Source: Photobacterium profundum SS9 (GTDB taxonomy: Bacteria; Pseudomonadota; Gammaproteobacteria; Enterobacterales; Vibrionaceae). Taken from it: a stretch of 64,000 nucleotides of DNA. Position numbers and translations under genes: made by a program. The notes below the pieces were generated by a model that saw only the letters and a program-made list of their open reading frames with translations, ran no database searches and was not told the origin of the DNA. The stretch spans positions 2,056,887 through 2,120,886 of the forward strand of contig NC_006370.1 of NCBI RefSeq assembly GCF_000196255.1, read 5' to 3'. Below, piece by piece: positions 18,219-28,518 of this stretch; within the stretch, counting starts at the first letter, position 1; the number at the start of each line of letters is the position of its first letter.

Positions 18219-20000
18219 TTACACCGCCTGACCAACGATAGTGTCCGCCAGAACAAGCTGGATACTTTTAGCTTTTGACAGCTTATTTTTCAGCTCGTCA
18301 CATAATTCAGAAAACTGCCCTTTCATTTTTAAAATTTTCACTTGTTCTTCTAGTGGTGGAAAAGCTATTACCAAGTTTCGAATTTGCTCTCTAGAGACAT
18401 TTTTCATTGAGCTACTAGTTCCACCTGCGACCGCAGCGTAATAATTTCGTGCAAACGAACTGTCGTTGAACAAATTGATATAATTTGCATCAACTTGCTT
18501 ATGGAACTGAAAACGAATGATCTTGTCACTCATCATCAATTTCTTAGGAGATTTAGGGGGTACTACTACGGCTCTTGCAACCAACTTAGCTGTATTTGCC
18601 CTAGATATTAGGAAATCACCATCCTGAACTTCATATTGTTCTCTTGGTTCTAAAGAAGAAGGGAGCTCTTTGTTTTCTAATGGGTTATAGCTATTCCATG
18701 TAACAGCACTTACTTTAAGTACTCCCCAATGTTCCTCTTCTCGTGGAGTAGGATGACACTTGGGACTCCACCCAGCATCAGAAGTCAGAGATAAATCCCC
18801 TAAACGACACCATGTCCACCCACTAGGCAGTTCAAACGGCTTCTCTTCATCCGTAATCTCAGGCAGAGCTTTCTGCTTTTTGATTTTTTTGTCTTTAATC
18901 AGTTGCGCTTTTTCTTCTACAATACATTTTAGTAGTTTTGAAGCTGGCTCATCATTTGGATCTTGTGGCACCAACTTACCCATTACCGCCAATTGCAATA
19001 CGGTTTGCTTTAGCTGGTCGATGCTGCGCTCTGTGGTGAACAAGGTATCAAAATGTTCACTAACTCGTGTCCAGTTTTTCGCAAGCTCATCTGCATCAGT
19101 ACTATTTGTTAACGTTGCAAGCAACACTTCCACTAAGGTTTTGTGGGCATCAATACTGGATTCAGTTTGCTGTTCTAGTTGATCGCACAGAGTCATTAGT
19201 TCATCGACTTTGGTTACGATGCGGTGTTGTTCTTCTAATGGCGGCGTTGGAACAATGAATTTAGCTAAATCCGTTGCAGAAAGGTTGGGTTGTGCCGTAC
19301 CGTTATCATATTGGCTTATATTTCTGAAAGACATTGGCGATTCAAAATAAAGCATCAAATATTTAGCTAAAATACTTTCATCTGGTCTAACAATTACAAG
19401 CGAAGATGCAATGGCACCATTTTCGAAACCATCAACCAAAGCTGATTTACCTAAAGAGCCTCTCAAACAAAATAAAATGTCACCATTTTTAAACTTACCA
19501 GCTCTCAAAAGATCAAATCGTTCATCTGTTATGAATGTCATCTCGGATTTTTGGATACGCCCATTGACAAGGTGTCCTGCATTTACAAATGGTATCCCTG
19601 AGTCAACTAGTACAGATTTATTTGGATAGTTTTTACTACGATCTCCGTTTTCAAGCGTTGAAATACCACCAAGACGTACAATACTCCATGAATGTGGGAA
19701 GTCTAGCCGTTTATCTTCGTCAGAAATTTCAGACAATTTCTTCGGCTTTTTAATCTTCTTCTCTTTAACAAGCAGCGCTTTTTCTTCCGCAATACGCTCA
19801 AGCAAAATTGATGCTGACTCATCATTAAGATCTTGTGGCACTAACTTACCACGTACAGCTAATTCTAAAATCAACTGACGTAGCTTCTTAACACCATAAA
19901 GCTCAAGCTTTTTACCGTTACCACGCCCTGATGCCGACTTAGTTTTCAGCGCTGCTGTCCAGACATCAATGTTGTCGGTGATTAGCGTTTCTACAGACAT
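18219..20000 (-). CDS. hsdS: Type I restriction-modification specificity subunit S
   Basis: 593 residues with two target-recognition halves. Each half is introduced by a nearly repeated helix block: LAVRGKLVPQD (about 50) and LAVMGKLVPQD (about 345), each followed by a run of KEKKIKK or KDKKIKK and then a Trp-rich TRD start (WSIVRLGG, WTWCRLGD). Each TRD ends with PPLEEQ. HsdS reads the bipartite DNA target and holds two HsdM. The start ATG overlaps the hsdM stop (TAATG on the minus strand). The recognition sequence cannot be inferred. Confidence 0.93.
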   Translation of the reverse strand: MSVETLITDNIDVWTAALKTKSASGRGNGKKLELYGVKKLRQLILELAVRGKLVPQDLNDESASILLERIAEEKALLVKEKKIKKPKKLSEISDEDKRLDFPHSWSIVRLGGISTLENGDRSKNYPNKSVLVDSGIPFVNAGHLVNGRIQKSEMTFITDERFDLLRAGKFKNGDILFCLRGSLGKSALVDGFENGAIASSLVIVRPDESILAKYLMLYFESPMSFRNISQYDNGTAQPNLSATDLAKFIVPTPPLEEQHRIVTKVDELMTLCDQLEQQTESSIDAHKTLVEVLLATLTNSTDADELAKNWTRVSEHFDTLFTTERSIDQLKQTVLQLAVMGKLVPQDPNDEPASKLLKCIVEEKAQLIKDKKIKKQKALPEITDEEKPFELPSGWTWCRLGDLSLTSDAGWSPKCHPTPREEEHWGVLKVSAVTWNSYNPLENKELPSSLEPREQYEVQDGDFLISRANTAKLVARAVVVPPKSPKKLMMSDKIIRFQFHKQVDANYINLFNDSSFARNYYAAVAGGTSSSMKNVSREQIRNLVIAFPPLEEQVKILKMKGQFSELCDELKNKLSKAKSIQLVLADTIVGQAV

Positions 20001-21502
20001 TATTTACCCTCGCCTGAAGACTCTTTACCTGAAGATAAGGCAGCGCCCAAGACATTTTTCAGTTGGTTGCGTAATTCGCTGATTTCTTGTTGCTGTGTGT
20101 TGTAACTTTCTAGCAGTTCTTCTGGATCGTGATTTACTACTTCACCTTGGTATGGGTTTTTAATATCAAGGTTGAAGTTGCGCTCAATGATTTCATCAAT
20201 CGACACTTTCCATGCTTGGTTATTTTTAATACGGCTAGCAAAACCATCTTCTTCATTACCCCACCACTCAAGTTCTGTTTGGAACTCTTCAAATTTCATC
20301 GGCTTGGTTTTGCTGTAGTTCTTCACGCCCGCTGGGTATGGGTGCTCGTAGAACCACACATCTTTGGTTGGTTTACCTTTGGTGAAGAACAATATATTGG
20401 TTTTAATACCCGTGTATGGGTTAAACACACCATTAGGTAAACGAACAATGGTGTGAAGGTTACATTCTTCCGTCAGCATCTTTTTGATTTTGGTTTTTAC
20501 ACCTTCGCCAAAGAGTGTTCCATCTGGCAATACAACGGCTGCACGGCCCCCTTTCTGTCCATTAACTGGCGAGGCAAGAATTTCAATAATCAGCTGTAGG
20601 AACAAATCCGCCGTTTCGCGGGTTTGCATTTCCGCCGGGAAATTCTTCTCGATACCGTCTTCTTCTGTGCCACCAAATGGTGGGTTGGTAACAATCACAT
20701 CAACCTGCTCGTCCCAGCTTGAAAGCGGCTTAGCTAATGTATTGCCATGTTTGATCTGTACAGGTATTTCGATACCGTGAAGTAACATATTTGTTGTACA
20801 TAACAAATGAGGTAACTGCTTCTTCTCAACACCGTGAATTTGAGATTGCAGCGTTTTATGATCGCCCGCAGACTTCACGTAGTTGTTCTGAACGTGATCA
20901 AATGAACATGCGAGGAAGCCACCCGTACCACATGCGGGATCCATAATGGATTCACCCAATTTAGGGTCAGTAACCTTGACGATGAACTTGGTGATGGCGC
21001 GAGGGGTATAGAACTCACCCGCATTACCTGCACTTTGCAGGTCTTTTAGAATTTGTTCATAGATATCACCAAACAAATGCCGCTCATCTGTATCAGTAAA
21101 GTCGATTTCATTCAGTTTGTTGATCACCTGACGTAGCAATGTGCCGTTCTTCATGTAGTTGAAGGCATCGCTAAAAGCTTCTTTAACGACAAAACCACGA
21201 GGGTTTTTATCAATTGGCGCTGTCAGGTTTTTCAAATCATAAAACAAACGGTCGTTAACAAATTCCAGTAACTCGTCGCCTGTCATGCCTTGCTTGTCGG
21301 CAGCCCAGTTGCGCCATAGGTACTGCTCTGGGATTGGCGCTCGGTAATCATCTAGTTCAAACTCTAGCTCTTCTTCTTGCGCATCAAACACTTTAAGGAA
21401 TAGCAGCCATGACATCTGCCCTAAACGCTGTGCATCTCCATCTACACCCGCATCTTTACGCATGATGTCTTGAATTGATTTAATTGCTGAACTTACCGAC
21501 AT
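20000..21502 (-). CDS. hsdM: Type I restriction-modification methyltransferase subunit M
   Basis: 500 residues; N6-adenine methyltransferase. The N-terminal helical domain is followed by GEFYTPRAI (about 165), the SAM-binding DPACGTGGFL (about 183) and the catalytic NPPF motif (about 270, VTNPPFGG). The length is normal. It is upstream of hsdS with a one-base overlap and downstream of hsdR with about 170 bases and a hairpin between, so hsdMS may have its own promoter. It protects host DNA by methylating the site read by HsdS. Confidence 0.95.
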   Translation of the reverse strand: MSVSSAIKSIQDIMRKDAGVDGDAQRLGQMSWLLFLKVFDAQEEELEFELDDYRAPIPEQYLWRNWAADKQGMTGDELLEFVNDRLFYDLKNLTAPIDKNPRGFVVKEAFSDAFNYMKNGTLLRQVINKLNEIDFTDTDERHLFGDIYEQILKDLQSAGNAGEFYTPRAITKFIVKVTDPKLGESIMDPACGTGGFLACSFDHVQNNYVKSAGDHKTLQSQIHGVEKKQLPHLLCTTNMLLHGIEIPVQIKHGNTLAKPLSSWDEQVDVIVTNPPFGGTEEDGIEKNFPAEMQTRETADLFLQLIIEILASPVNGQKGGRAAVVLPDGTLFGEGVKTKIKKMLTEECNLHTIVRLPNGVFNPYTGIKTNILFFTKGKPTKDVWFYEHPYPAGVKNYSKTKPMKFEEFQTELEWWGNEEDGFASRIKNNQAWKVSIDEIIERNFNLDIKNPYQGEVVNHDPEELLESYNTQQQEISELRNQLKNVLGAALSSGKESSGEGK

Positions 21503-21585
21503 GATTATCTCTTTATTTCGTTGGGGTATTCATCATTTCTGTAGCGTGGAAAGTCTCCGACAACTGCAAGCTTTATGATGAATAA

Positions 21586-21615
21586 AGGCTTGATTGAATA
21601 GGTTCAACCAAGCCT
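21586..21615. terminator. Hairpin between hsdR and hsdM
   Basis: AGGCTTG...CAAGCCT with further pairing of TTGAA to TTCAA across one mismatch and a short loop. It sits 57 bases after the hsdR stop on the minus strand and may stop or attenuate readthrough into hsdM. Confidence 0.55.
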
Positions 21616-21671
21616 GAAATTTGTGTGGGATTATAGCGAATTACACGCGTTATTTCTAAGGTAACAGCGCA

Positions 21672-24143
21672 TTAAGCGGACTTAATTTCACGATAAATTT
21701 CTAACTCTAATTCGTTAACTGCTTCTATGTATCCTTGTTTACCGCCAAACCCTTTTTTAGCGATTTCAAGAGGACGCCCGATTTCAACAATTCGTTTTGC
21801 TTTAAGCGCATCCTTAGATTCAATAGCCTGTACACCTTCGTCGGCATATTCATCTAGTAAGGCATTGAGTACCCTTTGAGCAACGTCTGAATACTTGGTG
21901 AAGTAGTTACGTTTCTTCACATTGTTTGCTCGTTCTTTACGCGTTAATGCAGGTTGATCGAACACGACGTGGCAAATCATATCGAATGGGTCGAGGTCTT
22001 TACCGACTTCTTGCTCTAGTGCTTCCCAAATGATGCCGTCGTTTGACAGTTCATCGATAATGGCCTGCTTACGCTCTGCGTCGTTCCACTTTTTGGTAAA
22101 ATCATCAAGCGAAGCAAATTGTTTAGCGATGGTTTTACGGGTGTAATCTTTAAAAGATTCGGTAACAAGCTTGCCGTCAGTATCATAATACTGAACACGC
22201 TCGGCAATCTTCTTCACGGTTACACCAGACACATGGAATTTAATGTAGCGAGATTCTTCTTCAGTACCCCATTCAGGCTCTGGTGAGCCAGTTCCAGCGT
22301 TATCGCCATTGGTGCCCGTTTCTTCTAAACTATCATCATCGCTGTCGTTTGGGTTCTGATCGCCTTCTACTGTACCTCTTATTTCAGGTTCTGTTCGGTC
22401 ATCACCCTCATCAATATCATCAACGCCTTCTGGTGTTGTTACTATGACTTTTTCAGGGATGCCGTCAAAACGCTCATCCGCAAACAGTTCGGTGGCTTTT
22501 TTGAAATCGAGAATGGTAAACCACAGCTTGCCATAGCGATCATCAATACGCGTTCCACGTCCAATGATCTGCTTAAACTTAGTCATAGACTTGATGTTCT
22601 GATCAAGTACGACAAGTTTACATGTTTTGGCATCGACACCTGTTGACATTAACTCAGAGGTCGTCGCTATGACTGGATATGCTCTTTTCGGGTTAATAAA
22701 GTTATCAAGCTGAGCTTTACCTAAATCATCATCACCCGTAATTTTCATTACGTATCTTTCATCTTTCTCGACTTGCTCTGGATTCAGATTAACCAGAGCC
22801 CGACGCATACGTTCAGCGTGATCAATGTCGTTACAGAACACGATAGTTTTCGACATCGGATCGATACGTTTTAAGTATGAGGTAATGGTTTTGGCAACCA
22901 GCTCGGTACGCTCATCTATAACTAGTGTTCGATCGAAATCTTTTTGGTTATAGATTCTATCTTCAATCACTTCGCCGTTTTTATCGACCTGACCTTTGGT
23001 TGGTCGCCAGCCTTGACCATCAACATCGAAATCAACACGTACTACTTTGTAAGGTGCAAGGAAGCCATCCTCAATGCCTTCTTTTAGAGAGTAGGTATAA
23101 ACCGGGTCGCCAAAATAATCACTGTTAGAAACTTCATCTGTTTCTTTTGGCGTTGCGGTTAAACCTACTTGGGCGGCACTGCTGAAGTATTCAAGAATTT
23201 CACGCCACGCACTGTCTTCAGCGGCACTACCACGGTGACATTCGTCGATAATGATAAGATCGAAGAAATTTGGGTCTACTTGCTTATAGGCTTTCTGAGA
23301 CTCTTCTGGCCCAGTTAATGCCTGATACAAAGCCAAGTGAATTTCAAAAGCAGGATCAACTGTTCGACCTGTCACCTTAGTCATCGCGGAACCAAACGGT
23401 TGGAAATCATTAATGCGCGTTTGATCGACCAGTATATTACGGTCAGCAAGAAAGAGAATGCGCTTCTTATTGCGTGCTTTCCACAAACGCCAGATGATCT
23501 GAAACGCGGTATAAGTTTTACCTGTACCTGTTGCCATCACTAATAACGCACGGTTTTTACCCGAAGATATGGCTTCAATGGTTTTATTGATCGCCTGTAG
23601 CTGATAGTAACGCGGCGACTTACCGCTACCATCGTCATAGTAATCTTGTGTAATGATTGGGAGTTGCGCTTCTGTGTAGCCTTTCCAAGCGCAATACTTA
23701 GCCCAAAGCTCTTGAGGTGTGGGGAAGTCTTCTAAACGTATTTCTGATTCAAGCTGGTTTTCCTCAGGCGTACCAATTTTGGTTTTATCGTGGAAAATAA
23801 AACCATCACCATTGGATGCAAAGATGAAGGGAACCTCAAGTAAGCGAGCGTAATCAAGCCCCTGCTGCATACCCTTGCCAATTTCATGCTTGTTGGCTTT
23901 CGCTTCAACAACGGCCAACGGCATACTTGGCTTATGGTAAAGCACGATATCAGCTTTCTTAACGGTTTTACGTACACCCATTTGACCACGAACAATCACC
24001 TTACCATCTCGAAGAGCAACTTCTTGACGGATCTGTGTCATGTCATCCCAACCAACCCCTTTGATGGCAGGCATAATGAACTTTGAAATGATGTCCGTTT
24101 CAGTAAGGTTCTTTTTGTTGATGTTCTGGTCTGATGCGCTCAC
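21672..24143 (-). CDS. hsdR: Type I restriction endonuclease subunit R
   Basis: 823 residues. The nuclease core is near residue 65-80 (ADIVLYHK, then VVEAKA: Asp and the E-x-K of PD-(D/E)xK). SF2 helicase motifs follow: MATGTGKT (about 203), DECHR (about 302), LTATP, then QIIGRGTR (motif VI). A C-terminal EcoEI-type region is present. An acidic linker rich in Asp, Glu and Gly (about 590-640) separates the helicase from the C-terminal domain. HsdR translocates and cuts unmethylated DNA in complex with HsdM and HsdS. Intact. Confidence 0.95.
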   Translation of the reverse strand: MSASDQNINKKNLTETDIISKFIMPAIKGVGWDDMTQIRQEVALRDGKVIVRGQMGVRKTVKKADIVLYHKPSMPLAVVEAKANKHEIGKGMQQGLDYARLLEVPFIFASNGDGFIFHDKTKIGTPEENQLESEIRLEDFPTPQELWAKYCAWKGYTEAQLPIITQDYYDDGSGKSPRYYQLQAINKTIEAISSGKNRALLVMATGTGKTYTAFQIIWRLWKARNKKRILFLADRNILVDQTRINDFQPFGSAMTKVTGRTVDPAFEIHLALYQALTGPEESQKAYKQVDPNFFDLIIIDECHRGSAAEDSAWREILEYFSSAAQVGLTATPKETDEVSNSDYFGDPVYTYSLKEGIEDGFLAPYKVVRVDFDVDGQGWRPTKGQVDKNGEVIEDRIYNQKDFDRTLVIDERTELVAKTITSYLKRIDPMSKTIVFCNDIDHAERMRRALVNLNPEQVEKDERYVMKITGDDDLGKAQLDNFINPKRAYPVIATTSELMSTGVDAKTCKLVVLDQNIKSMTKFKQIIGRGTRIDDRYGKLWFTILDFKKATELFADERFDGIPEKVIVTTPEGVDDIDEGDDRTEPEIRGTVEGDQNPNDSDDDSLEETGTNGDNAGTGSPEPEWGTEEESRYIKFHVSGVTVKKIAERVQYYDTDGKLVTESFKDYTRKTIAKQFASLDDFTKKWNDAERKQAIIDELSNDGIIWEALEQEVGKDLDPFDMICHVVFDQPALTRKERANNVKKRNYFTKYSDVAQRVLNALLDEYADEGVQAIESKDALKAKRIVEIGRPLEIAKKGFGGKQGYIEAVNELELEIYREIKSA

Positions 24144-24277
24144 CGTGCCCCCTCTAATAAATTGGGATAATACGCTCGCGCATAGTATATGAAATGGCGT
24201 TTTGTGCCAAACTCTCCATGCATTTAAGTGAGTAATGTCTAGGTTGCAAGTGATTGCTTTAAAATATATATCTAAAA

Positions 24278-25654
24278 TTATACCTTGAAGAGTGATATTA
24301 CTTTTTGACGATATTGACCAATCAATTGATAATCTGGTGCCTTGTATAATTCATTTGAATTAACATTGTTATTCAAATTGGTATTTGTTCGCCCATCAAA
24401 GCGTAGTGACAGTTCACTAATACCATTTGGCTGAGACTGTCCTGTTTGACCACCATGGCTATAGCTAGCAGCTTCATTTTCTAACTCATAGATAACACTA
24501 GTGTCAGGTAAATCGTTTTGAATTCTATTTGCATACTTAACCAAGTTGGCTTCTGAGAAAGTGTAGAACCATGCCTCTTGGTTTACTGAGGAGTTTACCC
24601 GCAAAATTCTACCAAGCACTTGTCGATAGTACATTTCGGTTCTTACGTGGCTTAAATAACAACACACTTGAAGTCTCGGAATATCTGTACCTTCTGAAAC
24701 CATCCCTACACTTACAATCCATTCGGTAGTTTGCTTTCTATAACTATCAATGATCTCAGATGGCATCGAGTCTTGATGTGAAACCATTACAGTACTTTGA
24801 CCAAATTCGCTTTGAAGCATTTGTGCTAATTCAATGGCATGTTCAATCGAAGAAGCCACAACTAAACCACCTGCATCTGGATTTTGTTCTCGTAACTCAG
24901 ATAATTTTGATACACCTTGAGAAAGGATATGCTTCATCGTTTCTTGTTCAGAAATGATTGATTTGTAAGCTAAGTCTGAGCCAGAAAAGGCATCTGTCAG
25001 GCTACCAAATGTTTTGGCACCTTCTTTTCTTGATGTAACGGTGATCCTGTCATTATCAATCAGTACAATTCGTGGTTGACGACAGACGGCATCGGCAACT
25101 GCCTCTTTCAAACCATAAGTGAAATCACATTCAATTTGGTTATCATCAAGATACCTACCTAGTGTTATCGGTAGTCGATCCGAACGCCACGGTGTTCCTG
25201 AAAGCCCCAATGTATACGTTGCATAGTCACAGATATTAATCAAGATTTGAGCACCCCACGCATTAGCATTTGGAAGGCGATCCCCGGCGCAATGATGAAG
25301 CTCATCAAAAATCACTAATACACGATACTCACGTAATATTTGCCAAAATTCTGGTGTGAGCGTTAGTAAGCTTTGATAAGTATACACTCCACCTAATGCT
25401 CCTATTGAACCATTAAAACTCCGGCTTAGATGGCGTTCAAAAGTACGTCGGATTCCCTGCTCTACTTCTTTTGTGGGACAGAAACATATGACGAAATCTA
25501 TCTTATCTTGCTTAACTAATTGCAACGCTACTTCAGCAGCCATTGTGGTCTTACCCGCAGCAGGAGTCGCTAAACACATAAAGTGTTTTAAGTAATTATT
25601 GTATTTCTGTAGTACTTGTTTTACGCAAGCAGATTGCCATTTTCTTAGCTTCAC
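24278..25654 (-). CDS. SF2 DEAD/DEAH-type helicase
   Basis: 458 residues. Walker [10 protein letters not shown] (about 30), motif II DELHH (about 116), motif III SGTP, motif V SEGTDIPR (about 315) and motif [10 protein letters not shown] (about 340) form a complete superfamily 2 core. The C-terminal tail is short and Asn-rich. Its start overlaps the stop of the preceding small gene by 4 bases (ATGA), so the pair is translationally coupled. No nuclease domain is present. It may be a defence helicase that needs the small partner. It lies upstream of hsdR with a 134-base gap holding a probable promoter. Confidence 0.8.
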   Translation of the reverse strand: MKLRKWQSACVKQVLQKYNNYLKHFMCLATPAAGKTTMAAEVALQLVKQDKIDFVICFCPTKEVEQGIRRTFERHLSRSFNGSIGALGGVYTYQSLLTLTPEFWQILREYRVLVIFDELHHCAGDRLPNANAWGAQILINICDYATYTLGLSGTPWRSDRLPITLGRYLDDNQIECDFTYGLKEAVADAVCRQPRIVLIDNDRITVTSRKEGAKTFGSLTDAFSGSDLAYKSIISEQETMKHILSQGVSKLSELREQNPDAGGLVVASSIEHAIELAQMLQSEFGQSTVMVSHQDSMPSEIIDSYRKQTTEWIVSVGMVSEGTDIPRLQVCCYLSHVRTEMYYRQVLGRILRVNSSVNQEAWFYTFSEANLVKYANRIQNDLPDTSVIYELENEAASYSHGGQTGQSQPNGISELSLRFDGRTNTNLNNNVNSNELYKAPDYQLIGQYRQKVISLFKV

Positions 25655-26202
25655 CCTTGCACCCTTTTACAATCAGTAAGAATTGTCTCGATGGCAGTAA
25701 CTTGCCCTAGTAGCCTTGAACACTTTTCACGCGCTTGCATAAAGTAAATTTCAAGCTGAGGTTTCAGTTCAGGCAGTTTTTCATGTAGGCGTTGATATTC
25801 TTCCGACTCAGCAATACTTGATGATAAGTCAACCTGATACTGTTGCAGTTCTGCTTGAAGGAATGAAACAACAGCACCAACATCAGCTCCTTTAGGGAGT
25901 TCATGAGGTGCGCTTTGATCTTCACTTAAGCAGAGCAACACGATGGTGGATTTATTAAACAAATCAGTTTTTTTATACGTCGCATTTCGTACTGTGTTGC
26001 CTTCTTGCTTTAGTAACAACCCTTTTTGCAGCAACCTTGTTATCTGTCGATAGACAAACTTACGAGCTTCGATCTTGCAAGCCTCGTTTCGATTACAGCT
26101 AAGGTAAGCATCTCTCAGTTCAAGGACGGTGAACTCGTCCATCTCGTTTGCAACCAATAATGCATGCATTTTTTCATTAATCTTAAAGACTTGCTTTTCC
26201 AC
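25651..26202 (-). CDS. Small protein with winged-helix and coiled-coil segments, partner of the SF2 helicase
   Basis: 183 residues. The first half reads like a winged helix (TVLELRDAYLSC, then FVYRQITRLLQKGLLLKQ). The second half is long and helical (LQAELQQYQVD to CKRVQG), fit for a coiled coil. I do not recognise a named family. It is the first gene of the pair with the helicase and is divergent from the XRE regulator, with two palindromes between them, so it is likely repressed by that regulator. Confidence 0.55.
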   Translation of the reverse strand: MEKQVFKINEKMHALLVANEMDEFTVLELRDAYLSCNRNEACKIEARKFVYRQITRLLQKGLLLKQEGNTVRNATYKKTDLFNKSTIVLLCLSEDQSAPHELPKGADVGAVVSFLQAELQQYQVDLSSSIAESEEYQRLHEKLPELKPQLEIYFMQAREKCSRLLGQVTAIETILTDCKRVQG

Positions 26203-26273
26203 AGTTACTTTTACTCACGTATTTGACTTTAAAAATGTCTACATGGGTATGCCACTCAGCTCACAAACCCAAT

Positions 26274-26325
26274 ACTTAGGATTGCTAAGTATACCTGAAT
26301 GGTAAAAACTTAGAAAATCTAAGTT
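26274..26325. promoter_or_regulatory. Two operator palindromes between the XRE regulator and the helicase pair
   Basis: ACTTAG-GATTG-CTAAGT (26274-26290) and AACTTAG-AAAAT-CTAAGTT (26307-26325) share the half site ACTTAG with a 5-base spacer and lie 33 bases apart, centre to centre, on the way to the XRE start at 26353. They are likely binding sites for that regulator, controlling both directions. Confidence 0.7.
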
Positions 26326-26352
26326 ATCTAGGATTTATATAATGAAGTTTTT

Positions 26353-26658
26353 ATGTATACAGAAAGCCCTTTGCCGATACGCCTCAAAGAAGCTCGTAAG
26401 GCAGCAGGTATCAGTCAGAAAGAGCTGGGTATTCGCTTGGGAATGGATCCGAGCTCTGCGAGTGGGCGTATGAACCACTATGAAAAAGGCAGACATATGC
26501 CAGACATTGCCACTCTTCGTCGTATCGCAGACGAATTGGGTGTCCCACTCTCCTACTTTTTCTGTGATTCGGACAATTCGGCGAAGTTAGCTTGTTTGAT
26601 TGAAAAGCTATCAGAGGAAGATAAGAAAGAGCTTATTAGAAAGCTTGAGGGTGGTTAA
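26353..26658 (+). CDS. XRE-family transcriptional regulator
   Basis: 101 residues. The N-terminal HTH (ISQKELGIRLGMD, then YEKGRHMPDIATLRRIADELGVPLSYFF) is the classic Cro/CI type. The short C-terminal part (KLACLIEKLSEEDKKELIRKLEGG) is helical. It is divergent from the helicase pair, and the palindromes at 26274-26325 lie in the shared promoter region. Such regulators commonly repress defence genes until needed, and autoregulation is likely. The ATG has no strong ribosome site (ATAATGAAGTTTTT upstream). Confidence 0.85.
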   Translation: MYTESPLPIRLKEARKAAGISQKELGIRLGMDPSSASGRMNHYEKGRHMPDIATLRRIADELGVPLSYFFCDSDNSAKLACLIEKLSEEDKKELIRKLEGG

Positions 26659-26949
26659 GATACCTGACCTTATCCAATAAAGTTTAGTTAAAGCAGAAAT
26701 AAACTGTTATCTATTCCTATTGAGTAGAAGCCAGTTAATGAGATGCAGGCTGTCAGATTTGACTACGTCATGAACGCTAAAATATCACGCTGACATGAGT
26801 CATATAATTAGAATGAACCTTTTATGCGTTTTAATGCTTTGAAATTACCTGATTTCAGGTGGTTCATGAGTTTGAGCTCCTTACTTAGGTTAACCTAATA
26901 CTATTAAATTCTTAAATGATGTTCTCAGTAATTATTCACCATCTTGGTG
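26659..26949. other. Intergenic region before the recombinase module
   Basis: About 290 AT-rich bases. A palindrome around TTAGGTTAACCTAA (26886-26899) is visible. No coding frame is supported. Confidence 0.35.
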
Positions 26950-27031
26950 AATTCCAGTCGGGGCACCATAACTTATAAATCCCCAAAACTCATTGGAAAA
27001 ATGAATCTTGTATGACTACTATAACTTCATA
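26950..27031. repeat. Internal attachment-like repeat upstream of the recombinase genes
   Basis: GAATTCCAGTCGGGGCACC then ATAACTT, then TATAAAT, ATTGG, AAAATGAATCTTGT and CTACTATAACTTCAT match 8497-8613 apart from a deletion of about 35 bases and a few changes. The last TAACTTCAT ends 25 bases before the recombinase ATG (27055). This is a third copy of the island end sequence, so it may be the original left end of the element that carries the recombinases. Confidence 0.65.
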
Positions 27032-27036
27032 GTCTT

Positions 27037-28518
27037 ATGCAGATAGGATCACCAATGTATAGCGTTAGTAAGGTTTACAGTGAAGACCAGCGACACTCCA
27101 CTTGGGTGTTTGAGGACACCGAGACCTGCATGCCTGTCTTACACCCGACGTTGTTTATGTTGTCTAAATCTGGTAATGCTCAGTCAACACATGAGAAAGA
27201 TCTCCGTGCGATCAGTTTCTTTTATACATTTTGGGAGCGTAAATTTGGGCACTCTTTCTGCTATTACTTAATTGCCAATAAATATGACCTCAGTGAGCCT
27301 ATTAGTGAGCTGGAGAATTTCTTTGATTGGCTTTGTACCAAGCAGCATTTAGATGATATCCCTCTTATGAAACGGTACACCATATAAATTCTGCGCCACA
27401 AAGTTTAAGCAGACAAATGCTAAGCGTGTCCAAGTTGTTGCCCGATTCTTCAATATCTCATCTCTCACTACATCACACTCAAATACCAAGACTTATCGGT
27501 GAAAGAATGCCGCAAGCTACGGCAGGATTATCGTGATGAGTTAGCTGAGTATGAAAAAGAGTTAAAATTACTGTTGAAGCAAGGCGGCAAAGGCACTGGC
27601 ACATATTCGGTCTATAAAAGTATTCCCGATTTGATGCGCAGGGCGATTATTGTAATCTCCACCCCATCTACCCCATCACGGCCTAATAACCGTAATCCAT
27701 TTAAGCATAAAGATGAGTGGATGCAGCAATTCATCCAGCTTCGAAACGACCTTATGATACGGCTATACTTCAATTATGGTCTAAGGCGTGGAGAGCTGTT
27801 ACTCCTCGATATTGATTCGGTAAAGATGTCAGCGCCAACACCTTCTGGTGAGGTTAAATATCTCCTTGCCGTGACTAGCCTTGATGATGATTACATTGAT
27901 CCTAGAAGCTATGAGCCATCAATTAAGACTGCATATTCACATCGGGTTTTAAGCCTTACTAAACGCGACTACACGCACCTAAAAGGGTTTATTAATCAGT
28001 ACCGCGCAAAATTATTTGATGATGATATCGATAATCATAAGGTTTTGTTCACCTCATCACAGTCTCCTTATAAACCAATATCAGTATCTAGAATCAAGGA
28101 TATTTTCAATATTCTCGACGAGACAATAACAAAACACTATCCAGATTTCCGCAACACAGCTATTTATGAATCATTACCCCACCTTACTCCTAAGGTGGGG
28201 AGGCATACATGGGCATACGAAATGTTGAAATACAATTATGCCAAGGAGTATGACGCCTCAATAAAAATAGCAGCTCATACAGGTGGAGAGTTTATTGGTG
28301 AGAAACAGATTATGGATAACGTTGTTGATTCTCTAAGAAATCTTGGCGGTTGGTCTGATTACAGTGACATGCCGAGAAATTACGGCAAGCGTTTCTTTGC
28401 TGAGCAGGCAAACCAGAGGAATATTCGTAGGGTTAATGAAGATGCCAAGAAGGTAAAGGATGAACTGGAGTCCATCATAGAAACTGAGAAAACTGAGGAT
28501 ATTTTCTATGCGTTCTAA
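27037..28518 (+). pseudogene. Tyrosine recombinase 1 of the mobility module, frameshifted
   Basis: Likely start is ATG 27055 (AGGATCACC before it). The frame stops at 27385. Reading one base later from about 27383 gives a continuous protein stretch (YKFCATKFKQTNAKRVQVVARFF), which stops near 27490. The first frame then resumes (LSVKECRKLRQDYRDEL) and runs to 28518. So there are two compensating shifts about 100 bases apart. The C-terminal half has catalytic motifs of tyrosine recombinases: YGLRRGE (Arg), KVGRHTW (second Arg) and a late Tyr near NYGKRF. Its end overlaps the next gene by 11 bases. The shifts could be real decay or base-calling error. Confidence 0.75.
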
